DNA from: a virus
Virus record (IMG/VR): IMGVR_UViG_3300042429_001477
Span: 1 to 58,223 of that record
DNA length: 58,223 nt
Direction: 5' to 3' (one strand)
A program made the translations under genes and the position numbers. The stretch's first letter is position 1. Every line of letters starts with the position of its first letter. The notes beneath the pieces are model-generated. The model saw nothing but the letters and a program-made list of their open reading frames with translations, made no database searches and was not told where the DNA came from. This document shows positions 40,278-49,209 of the stretch, in pieces.

Positions 40278-40308
40278 AAGTTGGGATTTTCTTATCTTTT
40301 ACTTGGGC

Positions 40309-40419
40309 CTAAACTAAAGTTTTGATTGCCCATGAAATGAGACCTATTATGGATCCCATTATAATCATCCAAATAAAGACAAACTTAGGCCTTCTTTCAA
40401 ACTCGTTGTAGTATTTCAT
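40309..40419 (-). CDS. 36-residue membrane peptide
   Basis: Short ORF in the gap between the gp39-like gene and 39936-40277. The protein has a polar start (KYYNEFERRPK) and a single hydrophobic span (VFIWMIIMGSIIGLISWAI), typical of a small inner-membrane peptide. The A-rich leader CTAATAACTA fits other starts. No homology is claimed. Confidence 0.45.
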   Translation of the reverse strand: MKYYNEFERRPKFVFIWMIIMGSIIGLISWAIKTLV

Positions 40420-40425
40420 TAGTTA

Positions 40426-42288
40426 TTAGTTATTTCCAAGGATTCTGTCCTTTCGTGGTTGAGAATCCTTACCAAACCATGACTCAAGTGAGTCTCGATA
40501 GTCTTTATCGTTCTTGATTTGCACAAGATAAGGATTTTTGATTATTTCTTCGTATTCGGCGTCCTCGAGGGCTCCCAATCCCTTTTTGTATTCGATTTCC
40601 CAAGAAGAGGTCTTATTCTTCCTCAGCCAGGCATCAAACTCTTCATTTGTGTAAAAATTAAGTGAGTCTTTGCCTTTTTTAGCGACAACTAGTGGAGTCA
40701 TTACCTTGTATACCCTACCTTGGTCAAAAAGTTCGGGCCAAAAGCGATTAAAAAAGTTAATTAAGGTTGCTGCAATGTGACTACCGTCAGGATCGGCGTC
40801 AGTATAGATATAGATGCGACCGTAGCGTAGTCCTTTAGGTTCTTCGCCTAATTTTAGTCCCAGGGAGGCCATTAACTGCACGGCTTCGTCATTTTTAGCG
40901 ATTTCAGAGGGTTTCATCTCACTTACATTGATAAATTTACCCTTTAGAGGAAATGCACCAATTATTTGAGTGTCTCTAAACTTACGAACTGCTGAAACTG
41001 CTGAAAGACCTTCATATATGCCTAGGATACATACTCCGCGGTCACCTTTGCGTTGTGCATCGATCAATTTAGGTATTTTTGTCTTATCTAGGTCCTTATT
41101 TAGCTTTCTGAGCTCAGCTCTCTCTTGAGCAAGGGCTTTTTTCTCTATCCAATCTAGGACCGACTGTATTATTTCAGACTTAAAGACTAGTTTTGCTAAC
41201 TTATCTGTCACTTCGTGCTTAGTTCCGAAATCTTTGACCTCAGTGATCAGTTTTTCCTTAGTTTGTGAGCTAAAGAATGAATTTACAATAGTCGAATCGA
41301 TAAAAACGTATATGTGATTGCGGATATCGCTTGGCTTGACGTCGACTTTGTGTTTTTTCTTGATCATCTCTCTTAATTGAGCGATTAATTGATTAGTAAT
41401 GTACTCTACGTGAGTTCCGCCATCTTTAGTATGTACTGAATTGACAAAACTTACGTTTTGAAAGCCATTTTCAGACTTTGCAAAGCCTATTTTCCAATCT
41501 TTGGTCTCTTCAAAAAAGTATTCTTGAGCATAGAGCTGGATATATTCCTCAAAGCTCTTAAATTTAAGAACAAAATCCTCTTTTTTACCGTCCTTGACCT
41601 TAGTTAGCTTCAAGGTAAGCTTGTTATTACATGCAACTAGGTCCAAGCAACGTTTAAAAAGTATCTGAAAAGACTTTTCGTCAATTAATCGCATCTTAAA
41701 TCGTTCAAGGTCCGGAAAAAATGAGATTTCGGTGAATCCACGCTTGGCTGGGGTGATCTTTGCAGTAGTTCGTTTTCCCATATTGTCAGTAAAGACTTGG
41801 TCAAATCGGTTTTTACCATCACATGTGGAAATAGTGAACTTTTTGCTAAATATATTAGTTAAAGTGGAACCAACACCATTTGTTCCGGCAACAGTACGCT
41901 GTTCTGAGTCATCAAAGTTGGATCCAGCCTTTAGATTTGAGAAAATCATTTCAGGAATCCATTCTTTATGGACTGGGTGTTTTTCTACTGGAATTCCGCC
42001 GTTATCCCATACTGAGATTTCAGTAGTGTCTAAATTAATCGTCACCCTAATCTCATTCAGTTTAGGATTTCGACGATGTTCATCTACCGAATTTGAAACA
42101 ATCTCATCAAATAATTTAATAAAGCCCGGATTATAGTGAACCTCTTCAACCGTTACCTTCTCTCCATCATATAGATGTTGCTCTCCAGTATGGATAGCGA
42201 CTGATCCAATATACATTGATGGTCTGAGCAAAACATGCTCAATGTCAGTCAGTTTTTGATATTTTGTTTCTATTGATTTTTTAGCCAT
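40426..42288 (-). CDS. 39: Type II topoisomerase ATPase subunit, gp39-like
   Basis: A 620-residue GyrB-type subunit. The GHKL ATPase motifs are FDEIVSNSVDEHRR (near 60), VWDNGGIPVE (near 93) and TVAGTNGVGSTLTNIFS (near 133). The TOPRIM end has YIYTDADPDGSHIAATLINF (near 500). In T4 this function is split between gp39 and gp60; here one chain carries both. It overlaps the helicase gene at one base, implying coupled translation. Confidence 0.93.
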   Translation of the reverse strand: MAKKSIETKYQKLTDIEHVLLRPSMYIGSVAIHTGEQHLYDGEKVTVEEVHYNPGFIKLFDEIVSNSVDEHRRNPKLNEIRVTINLDTTEISVWDNGGIPVEKHPVHKEWIPEMIFSNLKAGSNFDDSEQRTVAGTNGVGSTLTNIFSKKFTISTCDGKNRFDQVFTDNMGKRTTAKITPAKRGFTEISFFPDLERFKMRLIDEKSFQILFKRCLDLVACNNKLTLKLTKVKDGKKEDFVLKFKSFEEYIQLYAQEYFFEETKDWKIGFAKSENGFQNVSFVNSVHTKDGGTHVEYITNQLIAQLREMIKKKHKVDVKPSDIRNHIYVFIDSTIVNSFFSSQTKEKLITEVKDFGTKHEVTDKLAKLVFKSEIIQSVLDWIEKKALAQERAELRKLNKDLDKTKIPKLIDAQRKGDRGVCILGIYEGLSAVSAVRKFRDTQIIGAFPLKGKFINVSEMKPSEIAKNDEAVQLMASLGLKLGEEPKGLRYGRIYIYTDADPDGSHIAATLINFFNRFWPELFDQGRVYKVMTPLVVAKKGKDSLNFYTNEEFDAWLRKNKTSSWEIEYKKGLGALEDAEYEEIIKNPYLVQIKNDKDYRDSLESWFGKDSQPRKDRILGNN

Positions 42289-43880
42289 TATTTCTTTGCT
42301 AATTTTTTTACTTTTAGTGCGTCTAAAAAGTATTTAGGCACGTTTTTATTTTCTAGGATTTGGTCAAAACACTCGTCTAATATGTAGGTCTCTGCCCAAT
42401 CGTCATCATTTCTTATTGATCTACCATATGCTTGTAAAAGGTCCACCAGGGTCTTCCAATTATACCACTCTGGTCGAGTTTCAAGTCTCTTCTTAATCTT
42501 TGTACTAACAAGATTAGGAAAAGGTACTTTTAGGATTACTTGAAAACGAGAAAGTTCGTCTTTTAGATCGACTCCATTAATCATCGATGGTGAGACTAGG
42601 ACAGTTTCTATTTTTGAAGTAAGGTGATCCTCTAGTGACTTTTCTCTAGTTATTGAATCATGGAATATTAAACGAACATCTTGAATAGAGTTTTGAATCC
42701 ACTTACTAAACTCATAATTCGCTGTGTGGATAATACCCTTATGTTCGTGGTTCTTTTCTAGGATCTTACCAATTATTGGTACTGCTCTAGCAAAAGTCTC
42801 CTTCTTATTATAATAGGACATTTTACCGAATCTTACGTAGATTACAGGTCGAGCTTCAGCTTTAAATGGACAAGGTAATGCAAGATAGGTTGACTCATGG
42901 TCCTCAACTCCCATAATAAATGAAAATAACTCTCGATCAAGTAGTGTACCTGACATTAGGATCACATGGTCATACTGGTCCCAAAATAACTCTTTAAGAT
43001 AGAGATTTCCCCAAATGGGTTCAACTAAGATTCGGGTCTTGCCATACTGGTCTAGGTCCTTTTCAAAAGTCCAATTAGTCTTGTAGTTTTCTCGATCGTT
43101 GACGAATCTGTTGTATTTACACATTGACTTATCGACGTGATCGGCTTTCTTAATTAGATCAATCTTTTTTTTCTTAGCTCGGGTTTCCTTAGCTTCCTCC
43201 AATAACTCATAGGCTTTTTGCTCAAGTAAGGGAACAAGTATATCTTTAGTCCAGTCTGAAAGTTCAGTCAAGCTTGAAATATTATCGAGGTCTCGTTCCA
43301 TCCAATCTTGCCAGACATCTAATATCTTTAAACTGCGTTCAGAATAGGTAGAGAGGATAAAATCACAAAAGGTCTCCTCAAAAGCATGAGCCTCATCAAT
43401 TATAAGAAGTTTAGAATTACGCTCAGCCATCATCTCTGGAGAATACATTGAGTATGCTGTCACTAGATGAAAATTGGCTAGACTTACTGGGCTCTTTAAA
43501 AACTTTGATTGTGCGATCTTATGAGGACAGATAGTACAACGCTTTTCATTTGCTTTATTTATGACTTGAGCATCACCGCAACCCATACCTTGAGTACGAC
43601 ACCAGTAATTGTTCTTGCCCTTAAGATTGGCTGCAAAACCAAAGTCTTTTACGTATTGATCTTGTAGGATTTTAGTATTGGTAATAATATCAGTTTTGGC
43701 CTTTTTTGAGTGTTCACCTCGATACCACTCAGCAATCATGATCGCGGCATATGATTTTCCAACTCCAGTGGGAGCATCCACCATGATAAATTTCTTTCCA
43801 TCCTTAATAGAAGACTTTACAAAGTCCAGTATTTGGACCTGTTGAGGTCTTGGTGAAAACTCAAGAGGGATATCGCTCAT
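42288..43880 (-). CDS. DinG/XPD-like helicase
   Basis: A 530-residue superfamily 2 helicase of the DinG/XPD type. Motif I is VDAPTGVGKSYAA (near 35), motif II is LIIDEAHAFEE (near 160), and AYGRSIRNDDDWAE (near 490) is motif VI. Between motifs I and II are four Cys (CRTQGMGC...KRCTICP), the pattern of the family's iron-sulfur cluster. XPD-type enzymes unwind DNA 5'-3'. It forms an operon with the topoisomerase subunit and the 60-residue gene upstream. Confidence 0.85.
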   Translation of the reverse strand: MSDIPLEFSPRPQQVQILDFVKSSIKDGKKFIMVDAPTGVGKSYAAIMIAEWYRGEHSKKAKTDIITNTKILQDQYVKDFGFAANLKGKNNYWCRTQGMGCGDAQVINKANEKRCTICPHKIAQSKFLKSPVSLANFHLVTAYSMYSPEMMAERNSKLLIIDEAHAFEETFCDFILSTYSERSLKILDVWQDWMERDLDNISSLTELSDWTKDILVPLLEQKAYELLEEAKETRAKKKKIDLIKKADHVDKSMCKYNRFVNDRENYKTNWTFEKDLDQYGKTRILVEPIWGNLYLKELFWDQYDHVILMSGTLLDRELFSFIMGVEDHESTYLALPCPFKAEARPVIYVRFGKMSYYNKKETFARAVPIIGKILEKNHEHKGIIHTANYEFSKWIQNSIQDVRLIFHDSITREKSLEDHLTSKIETVLVSPSMINGVDLKDELSRFQVILKVPFPNLVSTKIKKRLETRPEWYNWKTLVDLLQAYGRSIRNDDDWAETYILDECFDQILENKNVPKYFLDALKVKKLAKK

Positions 43881-44059
43881 GTAGTAGTTTCTAGTTTTAT
43901 TATTATCTTTTTAATGTCCTGATGAATCTCCCTTATTTCTAAGGCAAGTTCATTGTTAGAATCAGCCTTTTCCATGGAGGAGGAAACCCGTCGACAACAC
44001 TCTCTAATTATCGCAAGTTCACGTTTTGAAAGCTTGGGGCCAAGTAGTTTTCTTAACAT
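43877..44059 (-). CDS. Small basic helical protein
   Basis: A 60-residue helical protein (KLSKRELAIIRECCRRVSSS). No family. It overlaps the helicase start by 4 nt and is preceded by a late-type element that contains an exact TATAAATA. Confidence 0.55.
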   Translation of the reverse strand: MLRKLLGPKLSKRELAIIRECCRRVSSSMEKADSNNELALEIREIHQDIKKIIIKLETTT

Positions 44060-44073
44060 CTTTCGTTATTTAT
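44060..44073 (-). promoter_or_regulatory. Late promoter-like element, close to start
   Basis: Minus-strand ATAAATAACGAAAG, preceded by T to give TATAAATA. The start at 44059 is directly adjacent, so a late transcript would have almost no leader, as at 8107. Confidence 0.45.
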
Positions 44074-44092
44074 ACAATTCTATTAATAAAAC

Positions 44093-44893
44093 TCAAAATT
44101 GCTCACTGGTTTCAATTTGGATAGGATGATACCACATTCTGCGACCGTTCTTGTCGGTAAACCAGTGGCCCTTGCCATAACACTTCATCCACTCATCAAA
44201 ACCGCTAGGTTGGATATCAAATGGATTTTCCCAATCCTTTAATTGACCTCCTCCAAGAAAGTATGCCTCTCGAGGAAGCCGTTCGCATAGGTCTAGGATA
44301 GATGGGTTCATAGTGATTGCGGTACGAGCATCCACAAAAGGATCCTGTGCTGCATGGAAAACTATCTCAGCTCTAAGATAGTTGCCAATTCCGTTAAAGT
44401 ATTGCTGGTTCATGAGCACCAGGTGAATCGGCTTATTAAATTCCTTCTTGCCTAGGTTAGCGAAGATATTCTCCCTAAAAAGCCTAGATTCATGTACTGG
44501 ACACGGCCCTCTATTTTGGGACCAATCAGTAGCAACATTCCACCTAGCAAATCGACGAGTGTCAACCAAGCATAGACTATGCTGATCAACAGTATTGAAT
44601 TTCATGTGAGTATGTTTTGGTACAGCATCACGGTGACATAGCGCCCAGTGACCAGACATGCCCATCGAGCAGCTGATCTTCATAAAGACCTCACCTCCTT
44701 GAATTAGGGAGAGCATGAGCTCCTTGCCTCGAGATTCAGCAGTAATACTGAATATCTGAAGGTCAGTCGGCTGGACTATACCTAGTTTTCGATTCATGGC
44801 ACTTTCTGAAAAGGAGATTGATGTAAAATTCCTTTCTCTGCAGGCTAGATTTATGAAATCCGCCATTATTTTTATCTCTGCAAGTTCTGGCAT
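44093..44893 (-). CDS. Fpg/Nei-family DNA glycosylase, zincless
   Basis: A 266-residue base-excision repair enzyme. It starts MPELAE, giving the catalytic N-terminal Pro and Glu after Met removal. CSMGMSGHW (near 76) and QQYFNGIGNYLRAEI (near 160, helix-two-turn-helix) are family marks. The C-terminal zinc finger CxxC...CxxC is absent; instead KCYGKGHWFTDKNGRRMWYH has the form of the zincless finger of NEIL1-like and plant enzymes, ending with a likely catalytic-loop Arg. It would remove oxidised bases. Divergent from the tagged gene at 44956. Confidence 0.88.
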   Translation of the reverse strand: MPELAEIKIMADFINLACRERNFTSISFSESAMNRKLGIVQPTDLQIFSITAESRGKELMLSLIQGGEVFMKISCSMGMSGHWALCHRDAVPKHTHMKFNTVDQHSLCLVDTRRFARWNVATDWSQNRGPCPVHESRLFRENIFANLGKKEFNKPIHLVLMNQQYFNGIGNYLRAEIVFHAAQDPFVDARTAITMNPSILDLCERLPREAYFLGGGQLKDWENPFDIQPSGFDEWMKCYGKGHWFTDKNGRRMWYHPIQIETSEQF

Positions 44894-44918
44894 ATCATTA
44901 AGATACTAAAAAAAAAAT

Positions 44919-44961
44919 TGACATATTAAAATAAATAACTAAAAAAGTATCTAACATGTCA
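44919..44961 (+). promoter_or_regulatory. Inverted repeat covering a start codon
   Basis: TGACAT (44919-44924) pairs with ATGTCA (44956-44961), which includes the start codon. A second pair, AGATACT (44901-44907) with AGTATCT (44946-44952), crosses it. The late promoter lies between the arms in both. Confidence 0.45.
44931..44944 (+). promoter_or_regulatory. T4-type late promoter
   Basis: ATAAATAACTAAAA, 11 nt before the ATG at 44956. Confidence 0.75.
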
Positions 44962-46923
44962 TATTTGTTAAATTATAAAAATTGGAGAGCACTATATGAA
45001 AGCCAAACTAATATTTTTGAAGATGGAGAAGACCCATACGGAGGAGTTGGTATGATTGATGATACCAAAATCAAAGATAAAGGCACAGTTGATCCATTTG
45101 CAGACATGCCAAAAGAGGGCAAGAAAAGATTAGAGTATTTAGTAAATAAAGCAGGAGACCTAGATTCACAGGCGATAAAAAAGGCAGGAGCAGCGCCAGC
45201 AACTTCACTTCTACCCTACGATGCAATAACTGACTGGATGATTACTGCAGGTAAGCCTACTACAAGGAGCGATGGAAAAGGAGGATATAAAGATTTTTCA
45301 CCAGAATGGAAGAAAAGATTTAAAGATAGAGAGCCTTCCATGAAATTAGAAGACTGTATTCAATGTATGCAGTATTGGAATGGAATAATTGATACGACTA
45401 AAACAAAAAAAGAAACTATTGAAATAAACGGTAAACCGTATGATGTTGCAAATTATGACACTGCTCGAGTAATTAGACAATTGGATCAATTAAGTAATCT
45501 CAAAAAAGTTAAATCTTTAGTAGAAGAGGCATGGAAGGCTAAAGGCATTATATATTTTAATACTGGCTCGCCTTCAGAATATGAGTTTGAAGGAACTAAG
45601 TATTCTATTGAGAAAGACAAACAGGTAACATTTGACCCAAATTTAATCGTTGAAAAGAGTAAGATTTTACTAGAAAAAGCGAAAAAAACATTTGTAAACA
45701 CTGGAAAAACCAGAAGAAATTCAAAGACTGATATGCTTTCTCCAAACCCCAATTCAGATAATGTATGGTTTGATACAGGAGAGGGAGGAAAATATTATTC
45801 AAAGAAATCTAGAGATCAAACTGGAAGCTTTTGGCTATGGTATCAAATAATATCGGACGATGCTCAATTTCAAAAGTTATTAGCTAGATTCGATGATCCA
45901 ACTTATGTGAGGACAGTATTCACAAAAATGACGGAGCAGGATAAGATAAACATAATAAAGGGTATTTCGGACGCTGCACAGAAGAAATTTGAGAAAGGAT
46001 CAGTCGGAGCAATGGAAGGGATCTATGGCGCTACTTCCATCGTGTGGTGGCCGGTTGAAGCTAAAGAGACGATGCCAAAAACAACGGTCCTTAAACCAGC
46101 TAGTCCAGGAATTGACGTTGAATATGAAAATGAATGGGACTTTTCTTGGCCGTATGCTAAAGAAGGAGGAGTAGGAAAAGAACTTGCAATGACCTACTTT
46201 AAGAGTGATTCAGCAATAATACAAGATGGCAAGGACAAAGAGATAGACAATGCAGTCAAGCAAATCATGGCTGAAATTAAGAGCAAAAATGGTACTCTTA
46301 AATCATTAAAGTATAGAGTAGTAGCATCGACGAGTGACGAACCTTCTAAATATGCAAGCCCTAATAAAGTAGCCGCAAAATACGATATTGCAAATAATCA
46401 ACCTTTAGTTAGAGACCGTGCTAAGGTAATCGAAACTGCCCTAACTGCTGCGATCACTGCGAACGGAATTGATCCGACCCTGGTCACTAAAGACGGCGAA
46501 GACCTTACTCCTAATAATATTCTAGACGATGGAAGTGCAAAATACCAAGAGAAAAAATGGATGCGGCTTGATCATAAGGACCCTAGAGCAACGGCTGCTA
46601 CTGATGCTGAATATAAAGCACTATTCGCTAAACCTAAACATTCAGGGCTTCTATTTAATATAGTATATACAACCATTGAAAAGGAAAAGAGTGAACCTAC
46701 TCCTGAAGAAACGACCGTATCTGATTATGAGGTAGTAGGAGAATGGCTATTCGAGATCAAGTGGGCAGGCGGAGGAAGCTACAAGAAAAAGAGAAGAAGA
46801 ACTCACACTAGAAGACCGATGAGGGGAATCCCTTGGGATAAATTGTTTCCGCCTCTTCCTGCAGGTGGAGGATGGAGCGTCGAAGACTTATGTGACGCAT
46901 ATGGTAGATCAGGACCAGGATAG
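44956..46923 (+). CDS. Tagged OmpA-like protein, copy 1
   Basis: A 655-residue protein. The tag is SYLLNYKNWRALYESQ, nearly the same as in the paralogue at 47617; LYE followed by Ser is the predicted cut. From about residue 410 to 510 the pattern of an OmpA-like peptidoglycan-binding domain is visible: TYFKSDSAIIQDGKDKEI, then YRVVASTSD, then NNQPLVRDRAKVIETALTAA. The C-terminus is basic (KKKRRRTHTRRPMRG) and Gly/Pro-rich. I infer a packaged protein that contacts the cell wall. It is faced by a secreted CAP gene. Confidence 0.7.
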   Translation: MSYLLNYKNWRALYESQTNIFEDGEDPYGGVGMIDDTKIKDKGTVDPFADMPKEGKKRLEYLVNKAGDLDSQAIKKAGAAPATSLLPYDAITDWMITAGKPTTRSDGKGGYKDFSPEWKKRFKDREPSMKLEDCIQCMQYWNGIIDTTKTKKETIEINGKPYDVANYDTARVIRQLDQLSNLKKVKSLVEEAWKAKGIIYFNTGSPSEYEFEGTKYSIEKDKQVTFDPNLIVEKSKILLEKAKKTFVNTGKTRRNSKTDMLSPNPNSDNVWFDTGEGGKYYSKKSRDQTGSFWLWYQIISDDAQFQKLLARFDDPTYVRTVFTKMTEQDKINIIKGISDAAQKKFEKGSVGAMEGIYGATSIVWWPVEAKETMPKTTVLKPASPGIDVEYENEWDFSWPYAKEGGVGKELAMTYFKSDSAIIQDGKDKEIDNAVKQIMAEIKSKNGTLKSLKYRVVASTSDEPSKYASPNKVAAKYDIANNQPLVRDRAKVIETALTAAITANGIDPTLVTKDGEDLTPNNILDDGSAKYQEKKWMRLDHKDPRATAATDAEYKALFAKPKHSGLLFNIVYTTIEKEKSEPTPEETTVSDYEVVGEWLFEIKWAGGGSYKKKRRRTHTRRPMRGIPWDKLFPPLPAGGGWSVEDLCDAYGRSGPG

Positions 46924-46927
46924 AGGA

Positions 46928-47530
46928 TCACTCTATTCTGTTAGTTAATAATAAAGTGGAAGATATTCGATATCTTCCATTTTTGTTTACATAGACCTTT
47001 TGATATACTCCACAAAAGGTAGCCTCCTTCTTTAATAGCTTTGAGTTATGACCTGGAGACTCGATCCAATAATTTAGGACACACTGTGCAGCTAACTTAG
47101 GATCGACTATTTTGGATCCAATATTTTTAAGCCAAAGATCGCCAACTTTTTGTTTTGTAGGATCCTTAAATACCATTGGTCCAGCATTAAGACAGTTCTC
47201 AGCAATCATGCCGCCTGCTCCTAATTTTACGCCAAATCGTTCAACTCTTGTTTCAGGAGAGACTAGATTTTCAATAAGATGTAGTGAATCATAATTTCGC
47301 TCAAAGTGGCCTCCTTCATCGTATATAGACAGGTATTCGCAATGGTGTTCACAAGCACGAGTCGCTTTAGAGTCTAGCTTAAGTGGATTGAGCCCATTTT
47401 TTTGACGATATTCATTTATGGCATCAAGTAGAAGAGTTGAGAATTCAGCCTCAGTAGTTAAAAGGTTTTTAGGAACTTGAGAAAAAGTGATCGTAGAGAT
47501 CAATAGAAGGGTTAATGTTATTAATTTCAT
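46928..47530 (-). CDS. Secreted CAP/SCP-domain protein, copy 1
   Basis: A 200-residue protein. I start at 47530 because the longer frame adds 52 unlikely residues and the internal Met begins a clear signal peptide (MKLITLTLLLISTITFSQ). The mature part is a CAP (SCP/PR-1) domain: LLLDAINEYRQKNGLNPLKL, HCEYLSIYDEGGHFERN, AENC, then NYWIESPGHNSKLL and TFCGVY. CAP proteins are secreted; bacterial functions are poorly known. Upstream lies TTGTATTATAACTATA, also found before the second copy. Confidence 0.8.
   Translation of the reverse strand: MKLITLTLLLISTITFSQVPKNLLTTEAEFSTLLLDAINEYRQKNGLNPLKLDSKATRACEHHCEYLSIYDEGGHFERNYDSLHLIENLVSPETRVERFGVKLGAGGMIAENCLNAGPMVFKDPTKQKVGDLWLKNIGSKIVDPKLAAQCVLNYWIESPGHNSKLLKKEATFCGVYQKVYVNKNGRYRISSTLLLTNRIE
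46957..46984 (+). terminator. Rho-independent terminator
   Basis: Perfect 10-bp stem TGGAAGATAT / ATATCTTCCA with a TCG loop, followed by TTTTT. It ends the tagged OmpA-like transcript and lies inside the 3' end of the opposing CAP gene. Confidence 0.88.
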
Positions 47531-47589
47531 GGCTCTTACATTTACTGTGGATATAGTTATAATACAATAAAAAGAGTCGGTTTTAAAAG

Positions 47590-47603
47590 ATAAATAACTA
47601 AAA
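47590..47603 (+). promoter_or_regulatory. T4-type late promoter
   Basis: ATAAATAACTAAAA, 13 nt before the ATG at 47617. Confidence 0.75.
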
Positions 47604-47632
47604 AACTTATTTAAAAATGGGTGGTTATTTAT
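47590..47632 (+). promoter_or_regulatory. Late promoter complementary to codons 3-6
   Basis: ATAAATAAC (47590-47598, the promoter core itself) is the exact reverse complement of GTTATTTAT (47624-47632) within the coding start. Nine pairs with the ATG in the loop, possible only in read-through RNA. Confidence 0.5.
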
Positions 47633-49161
47633 TAAATTATAACAAGTGGAGAGCTCTATATGAGTCAGCTCAACTAAATGAGGCAATTGAGATACCTGGA
47701 TTTAATCTTAAACCGGTAGAAAAAGGAAATAAGCTAGTTTCTAGAGTTTCGTATCCATCACTTGGAATTAATCCAAAATACGATAATGAGCTAAATTCAA
47801 TCATGACTAAAACAGTCGGTAAGGAGACAATTCCTAAGTTATTTGTAGTAAATGGTAGTGAAGTTGATTCTCAGGCTGAATATCGAAAAATATTTACTGC
47901 GCTAGTTTATGGAGTGATCCAATATTTTGAAGATGATACATTAAAGGATAAGATCGATGATATTGCTCCACAACTTAAATTCACAACAACGATTTCAGGT
48001 AAAGTACAATTGTATGGTTCAAGTAGTGGAAGGATTAGTACACAAGGACAAATTGTGGAACCGAATACTGGTGGGGCAGTCTATATTTCAAACACAGCTG
48101 ACACTAAAGAGTCATCAGTAATCGGGATATGTAAATATATCAATGGATTTAATTTACAGAATTGGATGACAGGTAATTTCCTACAGATAGATCCAACGAA
48201 GATTCTTGATCAAAACAATGTAACTGATTTAACTGGAGCGATGAGAGAGGCATATGTTGAAGAACGAGGATTCTTACGATTAGTCAGTCCAGCAAGTGCA
48301 AGCATTACTGCTGGAGCAAGGGGTACTGAGACTGAAACTGTTCAAGGTGCACAGGCGCAAACTGGTAATGCAGAGATTGCATTTACTGCTGGAAAATCAG
48401 ATATTGATGATAAAGGAGTTAAAGTTGATGCAAATCACCCTAAAGTAAAAGAGATTGGTGACAAGATCATAGGGTATTTAGGAAACAATGGTGTAATTGA
48501 TTCAATGACGTTAACCTCATCTGCAAGTCCAGAATATGGATCGATCCAAAACGTTGCAGGCTGGGAAAAATCTTATCCTAAGGGGACTACTGGAACAGCT
48601 GATCCTGGTGCAGGAGCGGATGACGCTGGTAAAAACATGAAGCTTGCATACGATCGAGGAGTCGTATTTAGTAATGCGTTATACGCTTATTTAGGAGGAC
48701 ATGTAAAACAAAATGCAATTGCCGTTTCTTGGAAGATCTCAACTGATGCTCCAGGAGGAGGAAAGAATATCACTTACTCAGTTGCTACTAAAAGTGAATC
48801 TCCACAAACAATCACAAAAACGACTTACCAAGGAGCAAAAGTATCTGTCAAAAATGAAGATAACTCAATCGTAGTCTATAAGATTACGTATGATGCGTCA
48901 GCAATTGCTAAAAATAAAGATGGACTTTTCACAAAAGAACGAATTGATTATAATAAATTAAAAGTAGGTGATAAGATCATAGTATACGCTAAGGACATGA
49001 AGACTAAACTTGGAAAAGATGAAGATGAACCTGTCACAGTAAGTAAGGTTGAAGATAATAATGTTTACGTAAATTATAAAGAAAACACCGATATCTTGAT
49101 ACCTAAAGATAGATACATTAAACAAGTAGGAAAAGCTGAAAAGCAAGAAGCTGAAATCTAA
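47617..49161 (+). CDS. Tagged OmpA-like protein, copy 2
   Basis: A 514-residue paralogue of 44956-46923. The tag is GYLLNYNKWRALYESAQLNEA, with two possible cuts (LYE-S, LNE-A). Residues about 250-375 show the OmpA-like pattern: AEIAFTAGKSDIDDKG, DSMTLTSSASPEYGS, then NMKLAYDRGVVFSNALYAYL. The last 100 residues are a Lys-rich beta domain. Like copy 1, it is read towards a secreted CAP gene and has a terminator in the overlap region. Confidence 0.7.
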   Translation: MGGYLLNYNKWRALYESAQLNEAIEIPGFNLKPVEKGNKLVSRVSYPSLGINPKYDNELNSIMTKTVGKETIPKLFVVNGSEVDSQAEYRKIFTALVYGVIQYFEDDTLKDKIDDIAPQLKFTTTISGKVQLYGSSSGRISTQGQIVEPNTGGAVYISNTADTKESSVIGICKYINGFNLQNWMTGNFLQIDPTKILDQNNVTDLTGAMREAYVEERGFLRLVSPASASITAGARGTETETVQGAQAQTGNAEIAFTAGKSDIDDKGVKVDANHPKVKEIGDKIIGYLGNNGVIDSMTLTSSASPEYGSIQNVAGWEKSYPKGTTGTADPGAGADDAGKNMKLAYDRGVVFSNALYAYLGGHVKQNAIAVSWKISTDAPGGGKNITYSVATKSESPQTITKTTYQGAKVSVKNEDNSIVVYKITYDASAIAKNKDGLFTKERIDYNKLKVGDKIIVYAKDMKTKLGKDEDEPVTVSKVEDNNVYVNYKENTDILIPKDRYIKQVGKAEKQEAEI

Positions 49162-49182
49162 TCTTGACTTTAGATATTTGAT

Positions 49183-49209
49183 AAGGGAGTCTAACGACTC
49201 CCTTTTTTT
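49183..49209 (+). terminator. Rho-independent terminator
   Basis: Perfect 9-bp stem AAGGGAGTC / GACTCCCTT with loop TAAC, followed by T. It overlaps the end of the opposing CAP-like gene. Confidence 0.9.

Noticed and set aside
47531-47686. N-terminal extension of the first CAP gene
   Set aside because: The 52 extra residues overlap the opposing gene and its promoter, and the signal peptide begins only at 47530.
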